The position numbers and the translations under genes were made by a program. A stretch of 15,970 nucleotides of DNA. Origin: Scatosoma sp045658805 (GTDB lineage Bacteria; Bacillota; Clostridia; Christensenellales; Borkfalkiaceae). The notes under the pieces were generated by a model. It worked only from the letters and a program-made list of their open reading frames with translations. It was not told the DNA's origin and searched no databases. Positions 1 to 5,162 of this stretch are shown here, piece by piece; position 1 is the stretch's first letter; each line of letters begins with the position of its first letter. The stretch is from assembly GCA_045658805.1 (NCBI GenBank), contig JAZOVQ010000057.1, positions 1-15,970 of the forward strand, in the 5' to 3' direction.

Positions 1-239
1 CCCATGATACGGCGGGACATCATACGCCCAGCCATGCAAACCGTCTTACCTTCGTACGCTTCAAAATTATTTTTAACCGTTTCAGAATCCGCATCTACGG
101 GATATTTCACCTGTTCGTAGGGGTTTTTACCCTCGGAAACGAGCTTCGCAAGCTTTTCTCTGCGAATTCTCGCTTGTTCGATAAGCTGTTCTTCTTCCGC
201 CGCAGCGTCTACTGCTACGGGATTCATGTTTTCTTGCAT
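1..239 (-). CDS. lysS: Lysyl-tRNA synthetase, class II, N-terminal part (runs off the window)
   Basis: Charges tRNA-Lys with lysine in the cytoplasm. Only the first 79 codons are in the window. The translation opens MQENMNPVAVDAAAEEEQ, then has a helical Lys/Arg-rich segment with NPYEQVKYPV. It enters the anticodon-binding OB fold at about residue 64, with the typical phrase AGRMMSRRIMG, and is cut off there by the window edge. The catalytic domain is not visible. The start at 239 is supported by a GAGG Shine-Dalgarno about 10 nt upstream. The gene lies 33 nt downstream of greA on the same strand, a pairing common in Firmicutes, so the two are probably cotranscribed. Identity rests on the OB-fold phrase plus the greA neighbour. 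Confidence 0.88.
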   Translation of the reverse strand, partial: MQENMNPVAVDAAAEEEQLIEQARIRREKLAKLVSEGKNPYEQVKYPVDADSETVKNNFEAYEGKTVCMAGRMMSRRIM

Positions 240-272
240 TGTTAAAAATCCTCTTTTTCTTTTTGCAATTTT

Positions 273-743
273 TTAGTTGATTGCCATAATCTTCAACTTA
301 TATTCGCCGTCGGGAGCAACAACCTTAACGGTTTCGCCCACTTTATGCTTCAAAAGCGCCGCGCCGACAGGGGATTCGTTAGAGATTTTGTTTTGCATTG
401 CGTTGGATTCGGTCGTACCCGTAATTTCATACGTTTCTTCTTCATCCATTTCTTCGTCGTATACGGTAACTTTCGAGCCGATATGAACAAAAGACGTGTC
501 GCTGTTTGCTTCAATAATCACTGCATTTTTGATTTTGTAATCAAGATCAACAATTTCGCCTTCGTTTGCCGCTTGTTCGTTACGCGCTGCGTCGTATTCG
601 GCATTTTCGGACAAATCGCCGTGACTTCTCGCTTCCGCGATACGCTCTACGATCTCTTGACGCTTTACCGTTTGCAAATATTTCAAACGTTCAACTGCCT
701 CGTCGTAGCCCTTCTTCGTCATAATAAACTGCTGTTCAGCCAT
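273..743 (-). CDS. greA: Transcription elongation factor GreA
   Basis: GreA enters the secondary channel of RNA polymerase and stimulates cleavage of backtracked transcripts. The 156-residue length is normal. Residues 1-75 form the antiparallel coiled coil; its tip carries GDLSENAEY with the acidic pair D43 and E46, equivalent to the catalytic tip of the Escherichia coli protein. Residues 80-156 form the FKBP-like C-terminal domain, with SPVGAALLKHKVGETV followed by the final strands. The start has a strong GGGAGGAG Shine-Dalgarno 8 nt upstream. Transcription should start near 919 from the consensus promoter at 926-954, leaving a long leader with two hairpins that may attenuate expression. 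lysS follows after 33 nt. Confidence 0.97.
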   Translation of the reverse strand: MAEQQFIMTKKGYDEAVERLKYLQTVKRQEIVERIAEARSHGDLSENAEYDAARNEQAANEGEIVDLDYKIKNAVIIEANSDTSFVHIGSKVTVYDEEMDEEETYEITGTTESNAMQNKISNESPVGAALLKHKVGETVKVVAPDGEYKLKIMAIN

Positions 744-837
744 GAATTAAACTCCTCCCGTTCCGCTTTTATATTATTTTACGGTCAAACGCGCTTTTTC
801 ATCCCCGTTTTTGACGTCCTAACCTCGAAAAAACACG

Positions 838-864
838 AAAAAAACCGTTCGCCGACGGAACGTT
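838..864 (-). terminator. Second terminator-like hairpin in the greA leader
   Basis: On the minus strand a stem of CGTTC (862-858) with GAACG (850-846), loop of 7 nt, can be extended by two A-T pairs across a one-base bulge. It is followed directly by seven T residues (844-838). It sits about 75 nt after the predicted greA start site and about 100 nt before the greA start codon, so it would act as an attenuator rather than an operon-end terminator. The stem is short and its efficiency is uncertain. Confidence 0.45.
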
Positions 865-905
865 AAAAATACAACCGTGACTGTTTTGTCTCCAAAAAGC
901 CACGG
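865..905 (-). terminator. First hairpin with T-rich tail in the greA leader
   Basis: On the minus strand CCGTGGC (905-899) pairs with GTCACGG (881-875), including one G-T wobble. Inside it TTTTG and CAAAA close a GAGA tetraloop, giving about 12 pairs with a small internal loop. The tail TTGTATTTTT (874-865) follows. On the plus strand the wobble becomes an A-C mismatch, which suggests that the minus-strand RNA is the structured one. It lies about 15 nt after the predicted transcription start. Confidence 0.45.
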
Positions 906-925
906 CATTGATTTTTACTTTACAT

Positions 926-954
926 ATTATATAGTATTTTACCCGCTTTGTCAA
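926..954 (-). promoter_or_regulatory. Consensus SigA promoter of greA-lysS
   Basis: On the minus strand TTGACA (954-949) is followed after exactly 17 bp by TATAAT (931-926), so both hexamers match consensus 6/6. Predicted transcription start is near 919, about 175 nt upstream of greA. It is the only good promoter in the 744-1020 gap, which otherwise holds the leader hairpins and AT-rich sequence. I see no clear terminator for the upstream aminotransferase gene there. Confidence 0.9.
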
Positions 955-1020
955 TGATTTTTCAAAGCTTTCAACATAATTTCACGCTTTTTCAAGCTTT
1001 CCTCACCCAAAAAAGGGGTT

Positions 1021-2190
1021 TTATTTGTTTTCTTGTAAAAATTTCGACATACGATCAAACGCCTCGGACAACGAGTTCATACTCGTCGCGTAGGAAAGGC
1101 GCACGTTGTTTTGACCAAACTGACCAAACGCATTGCCGGGCACCACCGCCACTTTATGCGTTTTTAACAGCCCTTCCGCAAACTTTTCCCCGTCTAAACC
1201 CGTATTTTTCACGGAAGGGAATGCGTAAAACGCGCCCTGCGGTTCAAAACAATGCAACCCGATTTCTTGCAAGGAATGCAACACGAATTTACGGCGCTTA
1301 TCATAGGAATCGCGCATTTCTTCCACCGTCGCAAATCCGTCGGTAAACCCGTCGCGGAGTGCTTCAATCGCAGCATATTGCGACATAATCGGCGCGCACA
1401 TAATTCCGTATTGGTGAATTTTGAACATTGCGTCGTCGATTTCGGGGGGAGCGCAAACGTAACCCATTCTCCAGCCCGTCATAGCAAACGCTTTGGAAAA
1501 ACCGCTGATATAAACGGTACGTTCCTTCATTCCTGGCAGCGCCGCAATGCTAGCGTGCTTTCTGCCGTAGGTCAATTCCGCGTAAATTTCGTCCGTAATC
1601 ACAAGCAAATCGTGCTTGATAATCACTTCGGCAATCGCTTTCAGCTCTTCCTCGGTCATGATAGCGCCCGTAGGATTGTTGGGATAGGTCAAAATAATTG
1701 CTTTCGTCTTTTCCGTAACCGCTTTTTCGATATATTCGGGTTTCAAAACGAAATTATCCTCTTCGCGGCATTCCACGTGTACGGCAACGCCGTCGGACAT
1801 ACCAACGAGAGGGGAGTAGGATACGTACGCAGGGTCAGGAATAAGCACTTCTTCTCCAGGCTCAATACAAGCGCGAAGCGCAAGGTCGATTGCCTCGCTG
1901 CCGCCCACCGTTACAAGGATATGTTTGGGATCGTAATACAAACCCAATCTTTCTTGCAAATATTGAGAAATCAATTCCAAAAGCACAGGCAGCCCTCTGT
2001 TGCCCGTATATTGCGTGTACCCTCTTTGTACGGATACAATCGCCGCCGAACGCACTTTCCAAGGCGTGACGAAATCAGGTTCGCCCACCCCAAGCGAAAT
2101 TGCACCCTGCGTTTCCCTAACGATATCAAAGAATTTTCTAATACCGCTGGGTTGCATCATTTTCGATTTTTTATTGACAAAATCACGCAT
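1021..2190 (-). CDS. Class I/II PLP-dependent aminotransferase (aspartate aminotransferase/PatA/YugH type)
   Basis: Transfers an amino group from an amino acid to a 2-oxo acid using pyridoxal phosphate; the exact substrate cannot be read from sequence. The 389 residues show the fold-type I landmarks in order: SLGVGEPDF (32-40), the GG-S-EA cofactor loop near 96-100, YPNNPTG (169-175), the PLP-nitrogen aspartate in VITDEIY (D200), SGFSKAFAMTGWRMGY with Schiff-base lysine K233, and NVRLSY with the carboxylate-binding arginine R364. The ATG at 2190 has AAAAGG 8 nt upstream. An Lrp-family gene lies 122 nt upstream on the same strand, as in the yugG-yugH pair of Bacillus, so amino-acid-responsive control is likely. 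Aromatic or alanine aminotransferase activity is possible instead of aspartate. Confidence 0.93.
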   Translation of the reverse strand: MRDFVNKKSKMMQPSGIRKFFDIVRETQGAISLGVGEPDFVTPWKVRSAAIVSVQRGYTQYTGNRGLPVLLELISQYLQERLGLYYDPKHILVTVGGSEAIDLALRACIEPGEEVLIPDPAYVSYSPLVGMSDGVAVHVECREEDNFVLKPEYIEKAVTEKTKAIILTYPNNPTGAIMTEEELKAIAEVIIKHDLLVITDEIYAELTYGRKHASIAALPGMKERTVYISGFSKAFAMTGWRMGYVCAPPEIDDAMFKIHQYGIMCAPIMSQYAAIEALRDGFTDGFATVEEMRDSYDKRRKFVLHSLQEIGLHCFEPQGAFYAFPSVKNTGLDGEKFAEGLLKTHKVAVVPGNAFGQFGQNNVRLSYATSMNSLSEAFDRMSKFLQENK

Positions 2191-2246
2191 AACGTTTACC
2201 TTTTTTTTGTTGCAAGCACTGCAAATCTATTTATAACCATTTTATA

Positions 2247-2274
2247 AAAATGGGGGTACCATGTACGCGTTGAA
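2247..2274 (+). repeat. 28-bp dispersed repeat, copy A
   Basis: The unit begins AAAATGGGGG, has TACCATGTACG at positions 11-21 and ends CGTTGAA. It matches the reverse complement of 4175-4202 at 27 of 28 positions and copy B at 23 of 28. It lies in the gap between the Lrp-family and aminotransferase genes. A GTACGC near its 3' end can pair with GCGTAC in copy B, loop 16 nt. Confidence 0.85.
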
Positions 2275-2277
2275 ATT

Positions 2278-2305
2278 AAAATGTGCGTACCATGTACGAA
2301 GTGAA
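2278..2305 (+). repeat. 28-bp dispersed repeat, copy B
   Basis: This is a direct neighbour of copy A, separated by 3 nt, so the two form a tandem pair with a 31-bp period. It shares AAAATG (1-6), GTACCATGTACG (10-21) and TGAA (25-28) with copy A. It begins 8 nt beyond the lrp stop codon and lies in reverse orientation in that gene's 3' untranslated region. Confidence 0.75.
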
Positions 2306-2312
2306 TTTTCTG

Positions 2313-2804
2313 TTAAAATTGAATGGAAATACGGTTATCCTCGTCTTCCTTTTGCGTAAGCGAGCCTTCAATTTTGTATTTCTTTAAGAGGAAATGCGTT
2401 GCCGTACTAAGCACACCGTCGAAGGTGGAGATACGTTCGGAAACGAAACGGGAAACCTGTTGCAAGGAAGTATCCTTAACAAAAACGGCAAGGTCGTACG
2501 CACCGCTCATTAAGTAAACGGATTGCACTTCGGGGAAGGAGGCAATTTGCTTTGCAATCCCGTCGAAGCCTTCCTTCTTTTTCGGGGTTACTTTTACCTC
2601 GATCAACGCTTCTACGCAAGCGTCGTCCGCCTTTTCGCTGTCCACGATAGCGGTGTATTTAACAAGCAAACCGCTGTTTTCCATTTCGCGAATGTTTGCC
2701 GCAACTTCTTCTTCGTTTACGGACAGCATCGCCGCAATTTTCTTCGCGGAAATACGCGCGTCCTCGGTTAAAATATTCAAAATATCCTTTTGTAACGTCG
2801 TCAT
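2313..2804 (-). CDS. Lrp/AsnC-family transcriptional regulator
   Basis: A DNA-binding regulator of the feast/famine family that usually senses an amino acid. The 163 residues have the usual two-domain layout. Residues 1-60 are the AsnC-type winged helix-turn-helix (DILNILTEDARISAKKIA, then an NIREMENSGLL recognition region ending in KYTAIVD). Residues 65-145 are the RAM ligand-binding and oligomerisation domain, with VYLMSGAYDLAVFV and the helix SRFVSERISTFDGV. The start has GGAGG close to the stop codon of the small upstream gene, 13 nt away, so the two are coupled. By analogy with YugG it probably controls the aminotransferase gene downstream and perhaps its own operon. The effector is unknown. 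Confidence 0.93.
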   Translation of the reverse strand: MTTLQKDILNILTEDARISAKKIAAMLSVNEEEVAANIREMENSGLLVKYTAIVDSEKADDACVEALIEVKVTPKKKEGFDGIAKQIASFPEVQSVYLMSGAYDLAVFVKDTSLQQVSRFVSERISTFDGVLSTATHFLLKKYKIEGSLTQKEDEDNRISIQF

Positions 2805-2817
2805 GTTTCTACCTCCG

Positions 2818-3072
2818 TCAATGTAAGTATTCTAAAAATAAATGATCGTATCCAAGCGTTTCCACGAAATCCCTCGTCGGGAATTTGACGTGATTAAACT
2901 TCGCAAAATTAAAAATGTGCGTTTTGGTCAACACGGGCGTGGGAATATCCAACGCGTGACAAATGTCCACCAAATAATCGAAAAAGTGCGAATAAGTCAA
3001 TTTTTCGGGATTCTCATATACGTATTGTTTTTTGATATGACCTTCGGTCATCAATTTAGCCCAAATTCTCAT
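2818..3072 (-). CDS. Small conserved hypothetical protein, probable leaderless start
   Basis: An 84-residue protein opening MRIWAKLM and ending DHLFLEYLH, with no signal peptide or membrane segment. The layout resembles a small uncharacterised family found in Clostridia: an N-terminal MR-W-K strand, a central helix with ICHALDIPTP, and a terminal strand after a basic F-K-HVKF segment. The function is unknown. A longer reading frame from a GTG at 3087 is rejected because its codons 2-3 are the TATAAT of the promoter and it has no Shine-Dalgarno. The chosen ATG coincides with the predicted transcription start, which implies a leaderless mRNA. It heads the cluster with the Lrp-family regulator 13 nt downstream, so it is probably in that operon. 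Confidence 0.75.
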   Translation of the reverse strand: MRIWAKLMTEGHIKKQYVYENPEKLTYSHFFDYLVDICHALDIPTPVLTKTHIFNFAKFNHVKFPTRDFVETLGYDHLFLEYLH

Positions 3073-3078
3073 ACCCGT

Positions 3079-3107
3079 ATTATACACAAAAAAAGCAAAA
3101 AAGTAAA
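3079..3107 (-). promoter_or_regulatory. SigA-like promoter of the hypothetical-lrp-aminotransferase cluster
   Basis: On the minus strand TTTACT (3107-3102, 4/6) is followed after 17 bp by TATAAT (3084-3079, 6/6). The transcription start should fall at about 3072, exactly on the ATG of the small hypothetical gene. The same TTTACT -35 with 17-bp spacing occurs at the 9689 promoter. Confidence 0.7.
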
Positions 3108-3113
3108 CTATTT

Positions 3114-3146
3114 GGCAGGGATTATACGTAATTCCCGCCTTTTTTT
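3114..3146 (+). terminator. Intrinsic terminator on the plus strand with no plus-strand gene before it
   Basis: GGC, bulged A, GGGATTA (3114-3123) pairs with TAA, bulged T, TCCCGCC (3128-3139) around a TACG loop, followed by seven T (3140-3146). It is oriented to stop plus-strand transcription, yet every gene from 1 to 3107 is on the minus strand. On the minus strand the stem is followed by AAATAG, so it would not work there. It may stop antisense RNA. Confidence 0.65.
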
Positions 3147-3199
3147 ACGCCCTTTCGCGTGTTTTTCCGACAAAAAAGAAAAAAGCCGTTGCGTTTTTT

Positions 3200-3228
3200 G
3201 CATATTTCCCTTTGAAGCGGAATACATT
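3200..3228 (+). promoter_or_regulatory. SigE-like sporulation promoter of the deacetylase gene
   Basis: GCATATT (3200-3206) matches the Bacillus SigE -35 pattern (K-M-ATATT) fully. After 14 bp, AATACATT (3221-3228) matches the -10 pattern CATACAnT at 6 of 7 defined bases. The transcript would start near 3236, leaving about 120 nt before the chosen start. Bacillus pdaB is a SigE-dependent gene, which fits. No comparable SigA promoter with correct spacing is seen. Confidence 0.6.
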
Positions 3229-3358
3229 GTTTACGTGTCCCCTCAAAAGAAGGGAATGAAAGAGTCCACCGCTGCGTTTTTAACAAAAAAAGACGTTCTT
3301 AAACAAAATACTTGAAATTTTGACAAAGTCAAGTTGCTATGATAGAGGAGTAAAAAAC

Positions 3359-4147
3359 GTGTTGTTTCTATCCCAAACTTTCCGTAAAAAATTGCATGTT
3401 TTTGCCTTGGCTTGTTGCTTGCTTTCCGCGATTTTTGCCTGCATTTTTACCCTTTCATATTGCTTAAAAAACAACCAAACTGCGCAAACCGCCGCGCAGA
3501 GCGGACGGTCGCTGCCAATCTATTCGGTAGAAACAAACGAAAAAAAGGTGGCGATCAGCTTCGATTGCGCTTGGGGTGTTGATTACACCGACAAACTGTT
3601 GGAAATTATGGCGCAAAACGACGTTCGCTGTACCTTTTTTGCTGTGCAATTTTGGGTGGAAAAGTATCCCGAATACGTCAAAAAAATTGTCGAGGCGGGC
3701 CACGAAATAGGTACGCACAGCCGTACACATTCGTATATGAGCAAGCAAACGGCAGCCGAAATTAAGGACGAATTAACCACGTCCTCGCAGGCAATAGAGC
3801 GTCTTACAGGCAAAAAAACCACCTTGTTTCGCGCTCCTTACGGCGATTATGATAACCTACTAATCGACACCGCTTCTTCCCTCGGTTTATACACGATTCA
3901 ATGGGACGTGGACTCGCTTGATTGGAAAAATTTATCGGCTACGGAAATTGCTTTGCGTATCGTCAACGGCGCAAAAAACGGCTCGATTATTCTTTGCCAT
4001 AACAACGGTTTACACACCGCCGAAGCCTTGCCGATGATTTTTTCCACCCTCAAAAACAAAGGTTTTCAGTTTGTTCCCATTGGCGAGCTTATCTATACAA
4101 ACGATTATTATTTGGACGTAAACGGCAGACAACACAAGCGTCAATAA
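3359..4147 (+). CDS. pdaB: Membrane-anchored polysaccharide deacetylase, PdaB-like sporulation type
   Basis: A carbohydrate esterase family 4 protein that should remove acetyl groups from cell wall glycan, probably in spore cortex formation. The GTG start at 3359 has GAGGAG 8 nt upstream and gives 262 residues; an in-frame TTG at 3320 lacks a ribosome site. Residues 12-35 form a Cys-rich signal anchor. NodB motifs follow: SFDCAW (D69), THSRTH (H120 and H124, metal ligands), FRAPYG (R158, P160), WDVDSLDW (D183-W189) and ILCHNN (H214). In canonical enzymes motif 1 has two aspartates; here the second is C70, as in PdaB-type proteins, so metal binding or activity may be altered. The SigE-like promoter at 3200-3228 supports a sporulation role. 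A vegetative peptidoglycan deacetylase is the alternative. Confidence 0.85.
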   Translation: MLFLSQTFRKKLHVFALACCLLSAIFACIFTLSYCLKNNQTAQTAAQSGRSLPIYSVETNEKKVAISFDCAWGVDYTDKLLEIMAQNDVRCTFFAVQFWVEKYPEYVKKIVEAGHEIGTHSRTHSYMSKQTAAEIKDELTTSSQAIERLTGKKTTLFRAPYGDYDNLLIDTASSLGLYTIQWDVDSLDWKNLSATEIALRIVNGAKNGSIILCHNNGLHTAEALPMIFSTLKNKGFQFVPIGELIYTNDYYLDVNGRQHKRQ

Positions 4148-4174
4148 AATGATACAAAAGTGCGTTTTTTGCAA

Positions 4175-4202
4175 TTCAACGCGTACATGGTATCCCCATT
4201 TT
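4175..4202 (-). repeat. 28-bp dispersed repeat, copy C (inverted)
   Basis: Read on the minus strand it begins AAAATGGGGATACC and continues ATGTACGCGTTGAA, differing from copy A at one base only (position 10). It lies 27 nt after the pdaB-like stop codon, so like copies A and B it is in a 3' untranslated region in reverse orientation to the upstream gene. The rest of the 4148-4255 gap is AT-rich with no confident promoter. Confidence 0.85.
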
Positions 4203-4255
4203 AAAAATAAACACCTAAAAAGGTTTTATATAAATAGTACAATTCGGAGGTTTTT

Positions 4256-4960
4256 ATGAATTACGTTACAGAGAAAAACAACAAGGTTTACGTGATGGGA
4301 GAAATCGTCAGCGACGCCACTTTTTCCCATGAGGTCTACGGCGAAGGATTTTACGAATTTTTCGTCAAGGTACTGCGGCTTTCGGGGCAAGTGGACGTTT
4401 TGCCTATAACTTTATCCGAACGCTTAATTCAAGACGGTATGCTGGAAAAGGGCAAAACCATTTGCGCTTTGGGGCAATTCCGCAGCTATAATAAAATTGA
4501 AAACGGGCGTTCACGCTTAATGCTCACCGTATTTATCCGTGAGCTGTTACCCGAACTCCCCGACAAAAACCCCAACAGTATTTTATTGAGCGGCTACATT
4601 TGCAAACCGCCTATCTATCGCACCACGCCGTTCAACCGCGAAATTGCGGACATTCTCGTAGCGGTCAACCGCGCGTATAATAAATCCGATTATATCCCCT
4701 GCATTGCTTGGGGGCGCAACGCAAGGTTTGTGAAAAACCTCGCCGTCGGGGACAAAATTGCCATTTCGGGGCGTATTCAAAGCCGAGAATATCAAAAGAA
4801 ACTTTCCGAAACGGAAATCCGCACCATGACCGCATACGAAGTGTCCGTTTCCAAGCTGGCGGCGTTTGATTCGGGCGAGGATTTTGATATAGACAGCGAA
4901 TTTGACCTTTACACCCTGCAAAATAAATCGTCCGCCGTTACCGCCAACGCCGATTATTAA
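4256..4960 (+). CDS. Tandem-OB single-stranded DNA-binding-like protein
   Basis: A 234-residue protein with two SSB-type OB folds in tandem. Residues 8-100 (NKVYVMGEIVSDATFSHE to FIRELLPE) form a diverged first fold. Residues 105-205 form a more typical SSB fold, with NSILLSGYICKPP, the loop around NREIADILVAVNRAY, YIPCIAWGRNARF, and LAVGDKIAISGRIQSREY. The C-terminal tail is Asp-rich but lacks the terminal DDIPF-type partner-binding motif of replicative SSB. It is therefore probably an accessory single-strand binder seen in Clostridia, not the rpsF-ssb-rpsR replication protein. GGAGG lies 5 nt before the ATG. A strong terminator follows at 5065-5095. The specific process it serves is unknown. 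Confidence 0.85.
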   Translation: MNYVTEKNNKVYVMGEIVSDATFSHEVYGEGFYEFFVKVLRLSGQVDVLPITLSERLIQDGMLEKGKTICALGQFRSYNKIENGRSRLMLTVFIRELLPELPDKNPNSILLSGYICKPPIYRTTPFNREIADILVAVNRAYNKSDYIPCIAWGRNARFVKNLAVGDKIAISGRIQSREYQKKLSETEIRTMTAYEVSVSKLAAFDSGEDFDIDSEFDLYTLQNKSSAVTANADY

Positions 4961-4962
4961 CA

Positions 4963-5040
4963 ACGTTTTTAGGCGAAGGCTGTTGATACGTTTTTAGGCG
5001 AGAGGTATTGAGAACAATTCTCGGCGAGGGTTATCGCCAA
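4963..5040 (+). repeat. Degenerate 25-26-bp tandem repeat and paired hairpins in the ssb-like 3' region
   Basis: ACGTTTTTAGGCGA occurs at 4963-4976 and again at 4988-5001 (25-bp period). A third, weak copy keeps only GGCGAG at 5023-5028 (26 bp further). The third unit contains two adjacent perfect stems: GAGAA/TTCTC (5010-5022, loop CAA) and GGCGA/TCGCC (5023-5038, loop 6 nt). These lie between the stop codon and the terminator at 5065. Confidence 0.55.
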
Positions 5041-5064
5041 GTATTCGTGAAGAAAACTCTTTTT

Positions 5065-5095
5065 AAAACGCTTCGTGACGGCGAGGCGTTTTTTT
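5065..5095 (+). terminator. Strong intrinsic terminator of the ssb-like gene
   Basis: An 11-bp stem (AAAACGCTTCG, 5065-5075, with CGAGGCGTTTT, 5082-5092, one G-T wobble) has a 6-nt TGACGG loop. The T run reaches 5095. It ends 13 nt before the next promoter, so the nuclease gene downstream is transcribed independently. Confidence 0.9.
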
Positions 5096-5108
5096 CCTGC
5101 CGCTCGGC

Positions 5109-5137
5109 TTGACAACGCCGCCCTGCCGTGATATAAT
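5109..5137 (+). promoter_or_regulatory. Perfect consensus SigA promoter of the Cas4-like nuclease gene
   Basis: TTGACA (5109-5114), 17 bp, TATAAT (5132-5137): both hexamers match consensus 6/6. The predicted start near 5144 gives a short leader of about 19 nt that contains AAAGGAG. The gene is therefore likely expressed during vegetative growth. The TTG inside the -35 could be misread as a start codon. Confidence 0.92.
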
Positions 5138-5162
5138 AAACCAAACGAAAGGAGAGCTTGTT

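Noticed and set aside
955..1020. A terminator for the aminotransferase gene
   Set aside because: The ACCC/GGGT stem has only four pairs and no T run on the minus strand; other pairings there are AT-rich and lack a T tail.
1252..2247. A 331-codon plus-strand open frame opposite the aminotransferase gene
   Set aside because: It is a shadow frame: the protein has no recognisable domain and the minus-strand gene has all PLP-enzyme motifs. No ribosome site precedes it.
2261..2356. A 31-codon frame starting at the ATG inside repeat copy A
   Set aside because: Although GGGGG precedes the ATG, the frame runs antisense into the conserved 3' end of the Lrp-family gene and resembles no protein.
3256..3315. 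A 19-codon leader frame before the deacetylase gene
   Set aside because: Its AAGGG ribosome site is only about 1 nt from the ATG, too close to work, and there is no sign of a leader-peptide signal.
3320..3343. TTGACA with TATGAT as a SigA promoter for the deacetylase gene
   Set aside because: The spacer is only 12 bp. The TGC-TATGAT extended -10 would start transcription inside the GAGGAG ribosome site. The SigE-like promoter upstream fits better.
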